Made by a program: the position numbers and the translations under genes. Source: Aphelocoma coerulescens (taxonomy: Eukaryota; Chordata; Aves; Passeriformes; Corvidae). Taken from it: a stretch of DNA of 64,000 nt. The stretch covers positions 52,512,214-52,576,213 of the forward strand of contig NC_091017.1 of NCBI RefSeq assembly GCF_041296385.1, given 5' to 3'. Positions 1 through 14,239 of the stretch are shown here, in pieces. The notes under the pieces are model-generated. The model did no database searches. It saw nothing but the letters and a program-made list of their open reading frames with translations, and was not told the DNA's origin. Numbering within the stretch: position 1 is the first letter of the stretch; every line of letters starts with the position of its first letter.

Positions 1-726
1 ATTTTGACAAAAATTAAACCAGCAGACAAAACTCAGAGCTTGTTTTCATCCTCTCAGTATTCAGCACAAGTGTTCACAGGGTAATACGCCAAAGAGACCA
101 CTGGAAATACTAAGAATAGTATAAGGAGTAAAAAAAAGCTGCACTTGTACAGCAGATTCTTTCCTCCTTTTTACCTAAGACAGGCCATCACAGTGAATTA
201 TTTCTCGGGAAAGACCAAGAAGCTTCAAAGTGTCAGAAGCCAGAAACTATCCTCAGAGTTCCATTATGCAGTCTGTGCTGCAATGCCCTACCAGATGTAT
301 GGGCAAAATTAACTGCATGAAAAGGTGCTGTCCTCTAAAATAATGCCATGTATGAACTCAGCACTTCTTATATACTTTGTAAAACAAATAGTAGTAATTC
401 ACTGGCTCTGTAGCAAATAGCCTCTGTCCAGAGTGAGCAGTCAGGAAGGCCAGAAAGATTATTTAGTGTATAGGACTTAGGACTTGCTGCAGTGAATAAA
501 GGCTGACAGTGAACCTGGCAGTACAAACCCAGTATTTGCTTTTAAATTCAGCTTCTCAATAACCACACATACTGTAACACCTAGAATTTTGTCCGTGTCC
601 CTCTTCTTTGAGAGAAAGGAATAGGTTTCCCTCCTTTTTGAGAGAGGAATAAAACAGCACTTTGTGTAATTAATTTTCCCCAAGCTTACTCATCCAATCT
701 ACTTCTTTTTTAAAAAAATCACTCTT

Positions 727-805
727 CCCCAGGCAAAAAAAACCAAAACAAAACAAAAAAACCCAAACCAAACCAAAATATAATAATTAAAAAAAAAAAA
801 AAAAA
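727..805. repeat. A-rich / (AAAAC)n-like simple repeat with A17 run
   Basis: The segment is a run of A-tracts broken by single or paired C residues, ending in 17 consecutive A at 789-805. This could be a simple repeat that expanded from a poly(A) tract. I see no retrotransposed gene body next to it that would make it the tail of a processed copy. Confidence 0.8.
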
Positions 806-1353
806 GCCGGAGAGAATCAAATAAAGCTTATATGTAAAATTAGAGTCTTGCACCTTCACTGGTGTTATTTGGATGAACATAGGTTTGCTGGTCTCTAACA
901 TTACAGACCAGGAACTTTAAACACTTTCTCAGTACCAATTGAAGTGAGGACATCGCAATTCATAACCGAGGGAAGCCTGCTCCTCTATGCCAAAGAGTAA
1001 ACTTTCATTTTATGAGAACTATACATGTAGGAAACTTGCTACCAAAAAAGCATAGAAAGCAGCAGATGTTTGTAGGAAGAAATTAAAGAGGTGTCAAAAC
1101 TAGAATGCCAGAAATTATAGAAGACAAAGGAAGAAAATATGGAAAATGAGCTGTGAACATCATAGACCTATTTTCTGACAGTGTATCACCCATCCTTGCT
1201 GATTTTGGAAAGCCATGAGTATGATCTTCCACTATTGCCTTCACTGATTTAAACTGCATCAGCTTTCCTAATGCTTGTATTTCAAACTGATCAGCCAACA
1301 TACGTGTTCTTTCACAATGTATTGAAAAAAAATAGGCAAAAAACCTCCCTTCT

Positions 1354-1378
1354 GTTTTTTGTTTTGTTTTGTTTTTAA
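1354..1378. repeat. (TTTTG)n-like simple repeat
   Basis: T-runs separated by single G residues (pattern TTTTG) repeat several times. It has the same kind of composition as the A/C-rich tract near 727-805, in the opposite orientation. Confidence 0.6.
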
Positions 1379-4300
1379 TTTAAAGTGTGCCCCACCCTTT
1401 TCATCAGTGTTGCCTTTCAAATGTTCATGTCAAATGAGCTTCAAAGTCAGCACAGGCCAAGCGTAAAAAGCGTGACTAGAACCGTTCCCAGAGAGGAGCT
1501 GCAGACCAGATGTGCATCACACCCCCTATCCAAGCCGCCCCCGCAGCAGAGGGATGGACTGCTGCTTCACAACATTGCACTTCCCAGCTTGTTGCTCCAA
1601 AAGAGCAATGCCACTCTAACTCTTGTAAAATAAAGCATCAGTTACATTAACATTTTAAAGGAAAAAGAAAACAAATTTGTTGCAGAGGAGTCCAATATAA
1701 TGAGTGATGTTTCACTGCTGACAAAGCTAGTGCCAACAGTCTGGGATGTATTTAAGGAATAATGGAAATTTGAGACCTTCGTCCTCACCTCAAGCTCTTT
1801 TCTTAATAAGGTGTCTCATCCCTTCCCTTCTCACACAGATTTTTCTTGTTAAAAATCCTTGCTTTTTACTGATTGGAAAAAAACCCACAGATCTGGTCCT
1901 GTACAGAGGGGAACACTGTTGGATTTCAGTAGCAGAAGAGTAGGGAATGGCAAAAAAAGCAGTGGTGACTTCCATTGTGCATATTACACACGTTGATAAG
2001 GCTGTGAGGCCCACCATGAAAATAAAGCAGGCCCTGAAGGAAGTTTTACAGTCAGTGGTTTGGCAGTTGTAATGGAGAAACAATGAATAAATCCACAGGA
2101 GGGGAGAAGTCTGTGGTGGATCTCAATCTGTTTATAATATGGGTCTTATTTATAGCATGCACCAGAGAGGTCCTTTTGCCTTGCATAATTATGCTGGCAA
2201 AAATTTCCAGTGTAGATGCTGTTTTATCACAGTACCAGTGCTCAGACAAGCATGGCATCCCACTTAAAACTGTGAGAAGGCATAAGAGCTGCATCTGTAT
2301 AAACTGCTTCATCCACATGCCACTGAAACAATTCAGTGTAAAGGGTTCTGAAAGCCTGTTTTATTCAGAGTCAAGTGAAATGAAGGATGTAGGTACAGGA
2401 AGACAAATGGGGTAGAAAAGTGTCATGTGCAGGTGGGACAAATAGCAAAGTACTCCTGTGAACATTTTGGCACTGCCTCTGTGTGGAATTACACAGGTGA
2501 TCATGAGTAGGTTGTTGTTTCACCCAAGACCAAGGGGCTATAAAAGCCTGATTGTTATATGGTGTCTGGTTACACTTGAGGTGATGATATACCCCCATGC
2601 TATAGCCCGGAAAGGCAAGCCTAGGAATGCAGAATAGAGAGTTATAGGGATTGGACACATAACTATGTCAAGGGGATCTAGATGATTCCACAGCCTAAAA
2701 TATAACTGAGGTTTTCTACAGGTAAATATACAGTAAATCCATATAAATCTACAAACAAAAGCTTTGCAACTGCTCCCACCCCATGTACAGAGCTGCACAT
2801 TGCACCAACATTTGATCTGACCCTGGGCTGCTATTCACCTGAACATTGCACCAGCTGATAAATCTGAGAAACTGAGCAGTCTAGATCAGACATCTGCTAG
2901 AGAACATCTGGTTGACACCAGCATTATTTCTAAAACCAAAAACGTTTCCACAGATTTTCACAGGCAGACCAGAAAATTCGGGTGTGGGCAAAGAACTTGT
3001 TTTACAGTGAGCAGTGCCATGAAGAAAGTGTACCAAGGACAACTTGAAGATTTCAGTCACACTTTTAACAGTGTTTATGTGGTGATTAATCAGCCTGGCT
3101 AGTAAGAGACTACTTTTTCAGTCTTCCTTTGGTGTTACGTCCATATCTAATACATTTCCTGCGGGTGTTACTCAGTGTCTATTTCGAATATATTCCCTTC
3201 AGCAACATACTAATCCAGATTCAGAGGCAGGATTCAGATCTTCATCCCTCCAAATCCAGCTCTCAGCAGCTGGATGGTCACTGACCTGGATGCTCACTAG
3301 GTGGATCTTCTCTGTGTTCTCCCACCACTCATTCTCTGTCCCAAAAAAGGAGGCCAGAAGATGTGCCAAGCTCTGTTCTCAATTGTTGCTGGTGCCAGGA
3401 AAGCAAACAAACTCGAAAGAGGAGAAGGGCAGAAAGAGCTCACACAGACAAGGAAACCAAAGCCTGTTTGTTCCTGTTGCTTTGTATGGTGGCTGAGATG
3501 CATACAGCCCTTACCACACTAGTATCTTTGGGACCTAGTCATAGTCACAAAAATTTTGGGAATGAAAGGGTGAAAAATTCACATTTCAGATGAATCATCC
3601 ATTAGGAAAAAAAAGAGCTAAGAACTCCCAAAACAATAGAGACCTCTCAACAGAGTAAAGCAAGTGACTTGAACCAGAACACATTTCCCATTGTCTTTCC
3701 TAAAGAAATTTCCTCTCTTTATCTAACACATGCTAGCTTTGGATATCTGAACTAATTCTAGTCAAGGGCAGAATATAGCCAAATGCCGTATCTTGGCTGC
3801 AGTTCTTTTTGGACAATAGTCAGACATTTTATTGCATTCAAATATTGTTGTACATATCAGCACCTGCTGCATGTGCATATTTTAAGGTTTATGGGTTTAT
3901 TGCTTTATTGTGGATTTCCTGCTCTTTCTTTATTGAAAGCAGATAGCTGTGATTTTTCACACCTGTTTTAAAAATACATGCAATGGTTGTCACATTTTAG
4001 CACTTCAGATGCAAGAATTTCAGCTTCCTGTCTAAAAATCACCCTGCAGATTTTACCACCTTGCAATCCCATTTATAAGTTTAAAACACAAGTATTCAGT
4101 CCAGAGTGGCTGGTGGTTTTTCCTTACAGAGGTTTGAAATGCCTTTGAGCCATTCTTCGGAGATTTTCATTTTGAGAAACTGTGGTGCATTTTACCTGTT
4201 ATTTTTCTTTACATATCTCAGTGTTTTCAACGAGAGACTTAAGGAACCCAGGTTTGATACCGCTGAGGAGAAACATTACTCTAGAATTAATCAGGATCTG

Positions 4301-5581
4301 CCATTTTTTCAAAATTATATGTTGTGATTTATTCCTATTTTGAGATAGACTGACTTTAGATTAGCATAATCTAATATTTTAAAATGCTAAACTGCTAGCT
4401 ATTTCCTCCACAACTTTGGCTTCTGTTTAATAGAAGAAGCTGAGCAGATCTATATTCTTGTGAAAATAAGGTCAGAAAATCTGTTTTTCTGAAATGGATT
4501 ATCTGGCTGTTGACATGTTGCCTGTGCCCATAGCAAAAATTACTATCCAGCTTGTAGACATGATAAAGATAAATACATGAACTTTTGGCATTAAAAGTAA
4601 AATTACCTCATGCAATTTAATACCAAATTGCTAATATTAAAATATCAAACAAATCTTTACTAATACTCCTAAATTATCTTCAGAGAAAACAAAACCACAT
4701 TCTGTTTATTTCAGAGGAATGCTTTAAAGAAAATGAGGGTCAGTAGTGGAAGGCTAAGAAAAATACTACCCTGCTTTCTCATGGCTTCTTTTTAAATCAA
4801 AATCAGCCATAGCATCATCAAAAAAAAATTGTAATGACACCTTCATAGACACTTCTAACCACTTGTTTCTATCAATGGGCACAGCCTCTTGAGCAAAGCC
4901 TCTGACTTCAAGCATAAGGTATTATCCCAATGGTATGAACCAGCATTTATGAGCTCTCATGGTTGAGTATGTAGACCTCTAGGTTATAGTTTCTGTCACA
5001 GTCTGAAAATATCCTCTTGGTGCAGTTCTGATCTGAGCTAGGGCTGCTCTCAGTCTTCCCACCAGCTGAAAGAAAAAAAGTAGATGGAAAAGCCCATGAT
5101 TAAACAAAGTAGGCACAGCTTTGCTGTTGCTTGTCAAGCTAAGAACACCCTGGAGAGAGTGGGACAGAAATTCAAACACACTAACTTATGAATGACTTCT
5201 GATTCCATTAAGGGTAGCACAGAAAAGAGGAAAAGAAGTTAGAAGTGAGGAAGCTATGCAAGGCTGTCCTACATTTCCTGATGGCCCAAAGCAGTTGCTG
5301 CAGTACTGACTGTGACCCAACGTGAAAGCACAACCACGTACCTCCCTCATTCTCCAGCACCAGAGAGTGCAGGAGAAAAAAAAGGAGCAAATCATGCTGT
5401 CATGAAGCCTTCTTACAAGCACTGTGGCTGTAGTTTGTTGGTCTGACCTGCTTTGCCAGTGTGGAAATTTAGGTTATTACAAGTTATATCCAACCTGCAG
5501 GCAGGAAGAGTTCACCTCCCTAGAGTGACCTCCGGTCCTTTAGGGTGCTCTCTCAGAGAGGACTGAAATCCAGGGAATACC

Positions 5582-5602
5582 TTTTTTTTTTTTTTTTTTT
5601 TT
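5582..5602. repeat. Poly(T) run, T21
   Basis: Twenty-one consecutive T bases. This is the longest homopolymer I noticed in the window. Flanking DNA shows no SINE or LINE body, so I call it a simple repeat and not a retroposon tail. Confidence 0.9.
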
Positions 5603-6289
5603 ATGGCTCTAGTTAGGGACTCAGCTCTATACTGTGAGTGCAAATATTAAAGACCACGAGAAACTGAACAGAAAAACCAAAAGTCCCGCACTTGAAAAGA
5701 AACAGTGCTGGCTGGCCCAAGCAGTCACTTAAAAATACAACTGGGACTGGAAAGACACAGCATGTGAATTGACTGTCATGAACAACTCTATTTAATTCAG
5801 AGAAAGAACCAAAACCAGAGGTTTTTAAAATAGCTAGGTCAGATATTCCTTTACAGACGGGAGCCCACAGCATGCTCCCAAGATGTCCCATGCCAAGTAC
5901 CAGAGCAGGGCTGGTGTTGCCCCTCCACCCTCTACTGCTGAAGCTCATCACCATGTCTGGCAAAGCACAGCACGTGCTATGGGACTAATGGACTCTACAG
6001 CTGGGCAGGGTGCAACAGGAAGCCACAGTGCTCCTACAGAGAAGAGCAAGTTTCTGTCTATAGACCCAGAAACTGGATCAGTCTACCCAAATCTGGTGCC
6101 TGTTCTCAGGAAGAAAGTCTTTTTTTCTTCTTATTTTACAACCTGCCCATTCTTCCACACACACTCAAAAAAGAGAAAACTTGTAGGTGAATGGATTTGG
6201 TTTTGTTTCCTAAGCTGGCCTTTGTCTCCTTAATTCCCTTATTTCCTTTTCAGAAAGAACATTTTCCCTGTGTTACTTAAGACTGGAAA

Positions 6290-6620
6290 GCGTAGAAGAA
6301 TCTTCATTTCAAACAATACTTTTGGCTGCAATACATGTATTTTGTAATTACATTTGTTTTAAATACTGCCCAGCTAATCTGGTTATGTCCTGGGGCCATT
6401 TTCCCTGGTTATAGCTCTGAAACAAATGATGATTTATTTTCTGGTTGTTACTTAAGTGCATATAGATGTGATCTTTGAAGGAACCTCATTTGTCTTTACT
6501 CAGATAATTCCGTAATCAGGCACAAGAAACTAATCAAAGTGACTAAATTATGTCAGCTGACTACAATATTATTTTCCAAAAACTTTTAAGCAGTGCTCTG
6601 CAGCTGTATGTAAGTAACCT
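6290..6620. promoter_or_regulatory. Candidate conserved non-coding block (low confidence)
   Basis: This AT-rich block has no transposon signature and carries several words typical of vertebrate enhancers: TGTAATTACA-like and TAATC homeodomain sites, CAAATGATG, GATGATTTATT and a CTAATCAAAG word. It is chosen by composition and motif density only. Conservation cannot be seen from one sequence, so this may simply be unique intergenic DNA. Confidence 0.2.
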
Positions 6621-9600
6621 TTCTATTGGGAATTGATGTCTTCTAGGGTTTTGTGTTTTGAAGGAACATGTGTTCAGAGACCTCACCAGCTGCCTATGGA
6701 AACCATTTTGCTCTTAAAGCAAAAACATATGTCAGGCCAAGGTAAGGGAAGCATTTGAAAAAAAGAAAAATGTCTTTAAAAGTGATGCTGGAAACTGTCA
6801 GACAGCCAGCCATGCATTACAGGAAGTGGTAGCAGATTAGACTCCCCCCAGAGTTACAGAAAGGCAGGGTGCTCTGCAAAGGGATTAATTTCCATTCCTA
6901 ACCTGTGAAAGCAGGAGGCAAGAAAGTAGAGCTACAATTAGCAGTTTGGCAGAGGCTCTGTTTTTACTGAACGTGGCCCCACAGACTTGTAAGCAACGTG
7001 CCAGTTCAGTTTGCCCACAGACAGCTTCCCTTGGTGCTGCTGATGTCAGCACTTCCCGCCTGGGTCTGCTCCCGCTCCCCAACAGCCAGCCAGTGCTTCT
7101 CCCACAGGGCCCCCATCAGCCCTGAGGGAAGCCTTGCCAAACCAGCAGAGCATCGCCCAGAGCTGGGAGCGTGGGTTTCTAGCAGCCAAGAGAAGGTTGA
7201 CAAACAGACATTAAGAGCTATAAGATGCACAGGATGGCAAAGCAGAACAGAAAAGACTGGCGGTGTCTTTCCAAAGACCAGGGTCTAGGGATTGCTAGAG
7301 CAGCCCTGTGAAACACAGCACTGAGCAATGAGTTTGAGATTTCAGCACCTACACAAAATAAATACAGCAGTGTGCAGTGTCCTGAGTAAATGTGGGGGGC
7401 AGGAGGAGAATCCATGTCTCTATAAATTCACAAAATTCTTTGCAAAGCATGTGCAGTGTCTTGTCCATTCTCCCGCTTGCAATGTGTATTGTAAACAATA
7501 CACATACAGATCCCATACACTGTACTTATTAACCTTGCTCTTTGGTGATGCTCTTGCAGCAGTGAATATGATTATTATCAGTGGTTAACTATATGCCAAG
7601 TAAGTAATGTATGAATGCAATCTCACACTTCCAAAATGGGCCAAAACAAGAAAGAGGATATTATGTCTGTCATATAAGTCACATGTGTGTCAATGATAGA
7701 AACAGTAATAAAAAAAACTTGGTTACTGCACCTTCAGGAATACTTGTGGACTACCAGTAGTAGGTCAATAAAAATTATAAATAACAAAACCAGTAGCATC
7801 TAGATGTTGCTTTTCAAGCTGACAACAAGCAGGAACATGAACTTCTGGAAGGAATATAAATTAGCACAATTTGGTCTCCTGAAAAAAAAGTATCTGCATG
7901 GCAGTACAAATAGACATCTCCCACAAACACCCTTGCACCTGACTTCAAGGTCCAGTACCTCCTCAGCATCCTCCCTCCTCCAGCACTTCATCCTAATCAC
8001 CATGTCCAGCTAGTCCCTTTCTTATCCTGGCAAGTCAGCCTCCCCACCTGATTTCAGTCTCTCTATCACTGTTCTTCTTCCAGCCTGTCTATGTGCAAAG
8101 GACAGAGGACTCACAAGAAAGAGAGGTATGCAACCCCTCTTGACCAGGTACAAACCAAGCAGTGGGAAATGGGCATCACAAAATCCTCCTGGCAGCATCC
8201 CTGAAGCCTGAGCCTGAAGCGTGCAATGCCAGGTCTGTCCTGCACAGGAAGCTGTAGACGTTCCAACACACCATGAAGATTTTCATTGCTAAATTCTTCT
8301 GAGTATGAATAAGTTGCAATTTGTCAACTGTTTATGACTTGGCAAAGCATGACTGGGTTTTCCCTAAAGGATCGAAAAACACATCCCTAGCAGAAAGGCA
8401 GCTCTAGTGCCAAACCAAGAGCCTCTACTGCAAAGCTCCAAGGCACTTGAACTTCCTAAGGAAAAGGTTACTTAACCTTTTTTAGCTTTGGAAACCAGTG
8501 CATTGTTTACCCTTAGCCTTTGTTCTCATAAACAGCAGAACTGCTTCGACTGATGTTTTCAGAAACAAAAACCTCCGCAAGGCATGGAAAAATCTCCTAC
8601 ATGTTGTGGTACACAAAAGCCAGAGTTTTACTGTGGGAAATAACAAGAGGCTTGGGTAACGGTGTTGCCATCCCACCTAAAATCACAATGAAATAAGCAG
8701 CATTACAGTGGCAGGGTAGCTGTACCTCTCCTTGCTGTCCTTGCACCTGCTATCCTTGCACCCAAACCCATGGGCTTCCCTGCCCACGCAAGCTGGGACT
8801 TGTGCATGCAGGTTCCTTCTCCCAGGCCCCCATCAGCCCAGTGACTGGGATGTGTGCATTCAGCAGACATTGGTTTGGGAGGCGACTGTCACCCACTGCA
8901 GAGCAGCAGATGCTGGTGACACCAGGACTTGTCCAACAGCTTTCTTTTCCAGCAATATAATATTTCAAGCCAGCAGCATGAGGCCAGGAAGGAGCTCATA
9001 AGTCACTGAAGTCCCAGCACTTCCCCTCAGAAGACACTGTACACCACAAGCAGTATGTCCCAACACGACTCATAGAATAAATAGCTACATCTCTTTCTTC
9101 CCCCAGACCTCTACAGACTCTCAGGGCCATGATATACCTCATAATGTATTCCCACAAAGCCTGCAATAATTCACTTGTCATAATACACCCAGGATACAGG
9201 CCAACAAAAGCAGATTTGTGTTTCATCTTACATTCTGATCTCTTAAGTTATGATAAAAGAAAACAAATTCAAATGCAAGGCACTTTTTTTTGGACTCCAT
9301 TTGTGGTTTATTATTACAATGAGCTAAACAGACCTAGCAGAAACATTTGATCTACATAGATCAATCTTTCATGAGAGCCAAAAGACCACCTCCACCACTT
9401 AAAAGGATGAACAAAGATCAGGACAGTTCCAAGAGGTGGCAAAGGGAAGGTGTGGATCTCAAAGGGTTAGCAAAACCCTTTACAGGAGCAATTGGAGAAC
9501 CCAAGAACAGTGTCCTCCCTGTTTCCACAAAGGACAGAGTTCGGTAACTTAATTTTCCTTTTCCAAGAAGTAATCAGATCTGAGGTTAAAGTCACATACA

Positions 9601-12600
9601 GTAGTATAAAAATCCAATCACACTACAGAGAAGGCTCTCTTCCATACCAAACAGAAGCGCACTTGTGAAAACATATGGCAGGAACAAGTTGGCATATTGG
9701 TTCAAGTTTACTTATTCTGGAAAAGAGGGGAAGAAACAAATTATTTATAGTAATTTGTTCTTCGTTACAGTGTTTTGCTTTGCATCCCAGATAATTGTCA
9801 TGTATTTTACTTGTAAGCAGTTTGCTGAATTCCAACACGTAACCACCTTCCTTTGTACTATCCTTTCCATTGGTGTTACTTTCCTGGGTTCAGGTACATT
9901 CTTTACACATACCTTCTGTTTTTCCCTTTTTTTTCTTCTTTTTCTAAGTAGATCTCCTGCACCTATTTTTTCGTGCTGGTAGCAAATGAATGTTATTGAA
10001 CACACCAGCAAGTGCTGACAAGGTGTTCTAGCCTGTTAGCAAGGGGTGTCTTCTTAAACCTGCTGGAGGAACTGCATTTATGTGTCTGTACACATAGGTA
10101 GTTCCACTCCTAATCTCAATGCTTGGAACACCCACATAAGCTAAGCCTGAATGCACTGGCAACCCATGGAGGTAGCTGCAAGGAGAAACATATGTCAAGG
10201 CTGACAAAAAGCAATGTACAGAATCTACAAAAGTATGACAGGAAGGCAGCAAGCCTTATTCATCTCTGCTGGAAGGAAACTTTTCATTCATTCTCCTGGC
10301 AGGTTAGAAGAGTCAACTAAGAGAGCTGCTTCCAGCCATGGTGTCTGAGAGCATCCATGAAGTCACAGTCACACAGAGGTATCCAGGAAACTGTGTAGTG
10401 CAGTCACTTCAGGGAATCTGATAGACATGGTCACTTCTTTGATTTGTTCCTATTGCCTAGCCTAGATGTTTGTCTTCTTTCTTTCATCTTCAGCCACAAT
10501 GGTTTTTTTCTTTTTTCTTCTTCAAAGGAGTGAATGATTTGCTGTCTAGATAGGGATTCAGGTTACAACTGGGATAGTTACACCAAGTCCTCTTAGCACG
10601 TACAGGATGAGCCAGTGCATTAGATGTCTTCTCTTAGGTTTCATTTATTCACAAAAATCCTGCAGCTATAGCATTGTAAGGTCTGAGGAAATAGTATTTT
10701 GAACATTGTCAGGAATTATTGACTCCATTACATGCCAACACAATGCAAAGACATTGCAGGGGTAAAATTTGCGACTTTGTCACAACTGGTCTCCTTGATA
10801 ACATGCAGGAAATTTTTATGCATGCATTTCCCATTCCACAGTTTAATAATAGCTGACATAATTAAATCCTATAGGTACACAGTTCAGTGAATCTTCTGCA
10901 TAATGGAATTTATAACAAGTACAAATACTACCAGATCTAATTAAATTTTATAAGTTGAATGAAGCTTGTGAATAAATTTTATGTATCTGCCCAACTAGAT
11001 TTGTGTGAGATGCTCTTCTATACACAGAGACATAAAGGTGAAATTTAGACTTTTTACTTCGGTACAAAATAAGCTGAAGAAAGAAAGTGGCATTCACTTG
11101 GTTTTATTCAGTTACTGTTCTTTTCGCAATCATAGTGGATTTTTTTCTCTATGATCTCCAGGGACTGTCTAGAATTCTAACACAGGAACAGCTACTGGCA
11201 GTGTTATTTTCCTGGACTGATTCTGTATGCTTTCATAATTCTGACATCCCTTTAATTAGCATCTTCAGAGGAAGTTGGGGCATGGATCTCACCATTTTGC
11301 ACTATTTTTCCATATCTCATAATTATATTTAGCAAGACTAACAGCACTAAGGAATCTGTATTCAATCACTGGCTGTTGTACATCTACAACATCAGAAGAT
11401 ACAAAAGAGAGTAAATGTAGTGCTAAACAAGATATGTGCATGGTCTCTGGGCAGCACATCATGTTGTATGGCATTTATTATGAGTATAGCTAAGAACTTA
11501 TTTATTCCCACAGAGGAAAATTTTAGGGGATCCTCTAGAAGCCAGCCCCCATAAAAGGATTCAGGGATAGTCTTGCAACTACCAAACCTTAGACTCTTAC
11601 TATACATGATGGAGGAGATCAACAACTCTTTCTGGCTTTAGATTTAGGCATGCTTGTTATTCCCAAAACCTCTTCCTGAAAATTATTACAGATTGTTGTG
11701 GTTATTTTCCATCTATGTGACTTCAGCCTCTTTGAGGTGGTTTGGAAAAAGATGCACAGTATGTTAAGTGTGCCTCTTATCTCGAAAGAGATCACCTTTT
11801 TACTGACATCTTTTAACAAGAAGTGCTTACCCAGTGCACTCAGATTCTCTTCTGGAGACTTAGGGATTCAAACTACACTTTTACTCTTCTTCATCTGTTC
11901 TGTATTTAGACAAAGAATCATGACAAGAATCCAGTTTGCAACTCAAGCGTGTTCCTCCTAGATATCCTCAACACACCTTCTTAATGAAACAAAGTATCAC
12001 ACAAAGCTTCCTCTAACTTTCCTCTTTTTTCCTATGGATATTAATACAAGGGAGCAGTTCATTTCTGCTTTAGTCAGGTCAATTTTGTACAATTAAGAGC
12101 TAACTAGGAGGAACAAGAGGGTTTATGTACAAAGTACGCAAGTGCATGTGTGTGTCTATATACAAGCATGTGTGCACTCACACTCCAGAAACGTGACACT
12201 TAACTTCTACAAGATGGTTTTCAAACTGAGACCTCACATAATTGTCTGACGACTGGTTCTAGATCCTAATAATAGGTTCAGAACACTGTCCTTACAAATT
12301 AAAAACTCCCAACAAGAAACATCTGTTTTAGTGCAAAGGAAGCCCAAATGCAACAGTTTATATCCTACCCAGAACACTGCTGCTGGTTAGGATCTAATGG
12401 GTATAATGGTACAAAAGAAGAAAATCTTTGTTTCCCACACCATCACGAAATAGTAAAAATCTTCAGACGAAAATCATAGCTCTTAGGAATAGAAGCAATT
12501 CTACTCTGTCACAGAAGCTACAGCTACACCGGTTTTGAAGCTTTCTCATTTAAACCACATAAAATATCTCCCTGTGTAATCACCACAGAATACATTTGTG

Positions 12601-14239
12601 GTTCTATAAGAAGGCTTGCATGTTGCAGGTTTTGGGCAAAACTCAAAATGTAGAAGGTCTGAATGTGCAAATGGAAAGTGAGAGGTATTTCCAAGCACTC
12701 CAATTAGATGCTTAAAACTTGATTGTATATCCTGTCCCCAAATGCCTCTGTGTAAAACTGCATTTCTAAACTTATTGTTGCAAAGCTAGTGCAGGTTTCT
12801 CATTAAAAAAATCCATACAACAGTGGGAAAAAGCCTTCCAGCAAAATGTTATAACAGAGGAGCCACAATGACAGTTTTGTTAAAATTATAAGGAAATAAT
12901 AATGTAGGCAAGACACAACAAAAAATAAATTAATGAATCAAGCAGTCAGTGTAAATCATCACTGAGGGGTTTTTTTTCATACAGCAACATCAGGCAGAAA
13001 AGACTGAGCCTGTCTGAAGATCACAAGAGTCAGAAGACTGCAGTTCCTGTATTAAATTAGTGTCACATACAATTACTAATTATGCTATATATTCTGGACT
13101 GAAAAACTTGCTCCATCCAAAATTTGCTCACAACCTGAGAGCTTTCTGTAAGAGCCCTAAGCTTAGTAGTGTATCCATCTACACCTCAGTGAATTCCTTT
13201 TCTTCAACCAACAGTGACATGGACACCAGGTGACTGCAGTTTCACTTGGGTGTGATGCCCAAGTCGATAAAGTCTTTCCCCACTATGCAGTAGAGGAGGT
13301 AATTATCTGGCTGCTGCTGCTAGCTACACAAAAGCCGTGCACTGCAAATACATGTGGAATGGGGAAACATGTTTCCCTGCTCTTTCTGTGCAAGAGACAG
13401 AGGGTTGCAGAGCACATGAGAAGAAAACAAAAAACCTCGAGGGGCAGAAGCTTAAAGATATTTCTTCTGCCCTAAAATACAACTACAAATGTCAGTGTAT
13501 GAGTCAATAGCTGAGTGTAAATACCACATCGTGCCTCACACACAGAGTTTTCAGGGAGGGAATAACTGTGAGACTATCCTAAGGTTGGCTGAGCCTTGAC
13601 CTCAGCTCAGCACTGATGAAAAGAAAGCCCAAGAAGCCTCCTGGGGAATTAACTCCAAGTAGATTTCAATGCAGTTCAGATTTTGTGTGTGGCTACCTGA
13701 ATTTCAGACCCAGTGAGAATCCTTGGTCCCAGGCTATGCTTTTGAGGTGCTATTTTTTCTCCTGTGCTGAAATACAGCCAGTCAACTGCTGTTTTCAGGC
13801 TCCTGGGGAAAAGAAAGGTCCCTGAAGAGGTGCCTGAGATGCACATCCCTCCTGCCGGTTGGCAGCTGCATTGGGGAAGATGCAAGACAGCATCCTCTGC
13901 CTTCACACTTCTCCCCAGCACTGGCTACTCTATATTTTCATTTTGATAGAAAATGAACAGTGAGTAAATCAGATGTCTCAGACTCTTTCTTTTTGGCCTA
14001 ATATCCCTCTAGTTTTCCTGGCAATGTTCTTTCAAAGGTTACAGTCCAATCCTCAAATACTGAACACTGTGTACGTCTAGTAAGCATCAAAAGCTTAGAA
14101 ATAGGGAACTGCTTCACAAATCTTCATGTTTGACAAGCCATGTTCTTTTTCATTTGGAACATGCTTTTCTCCCAGAGGGAAATGCACACATTAGAATGTA
14201 AGATCAGTACACTGTGTGTGAACTTCTGTGCTGTTTCCA
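6621..14239. other. Unique non-coding DNA
   Basis: I find no exon, RNA gene or clear transposon. A 24-bp palindrome at 7482-7505 is annotated separately. A GC-richer patch near 7000-7300 has overlapping open frames on both strands, which is expected when stop codons are rare, and none resembles a protein I know. The T/C-rich stretch near 9920-9970 is low complexity. Confidence 0.55.
7482..7505. promoter_or_regulatory. 24-bp palindrome centred on a forkhead-like core
   Basis: Two perfect 11-bp inverted arms (ATGTGTATTGT and its complement) flank a 2-base centre. The centre reads TTGTAAACAA, which contains the forkhead core GTAAACA. A dimeric FOX-type site is one reading. A chance palindrome in AT-rich DNA is the alternative. 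Confidence 0.35.

Larger units (their letters stand above)
1..6199. other. Unique AT-rich non-coding DNA
   Basis: I see no exon, RNA gene or recognisable transposon here. The stretch holds short A- and T-rich simple repeats, annotated separately. Open frames are short and occur on both strands in overlapping registers, with no recognisable domain. CpG is scarce. Intergenic or intronic DNA is the simplest reading. Confidence 0.6.

Noticed and set aside
1531..1548. CAGCAGAGGG word as a fourth CTCF site
   Set aside because: It mismatches the CTCF core at its outer positions and is weaker than the three listed sites.
5582..5602. T21 as the tail of a minus-strand processed pseudogene or SINE
   Set aside because: No gene-like or SINE-like body is found on the appropriate side.
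10079..10096. Inverted repeat TATGTGT-ctgt-ACACATA
   Set aside because: Seven-base arms in AT-rich DNA are expected by chance, and no adjacent signal supports a function.
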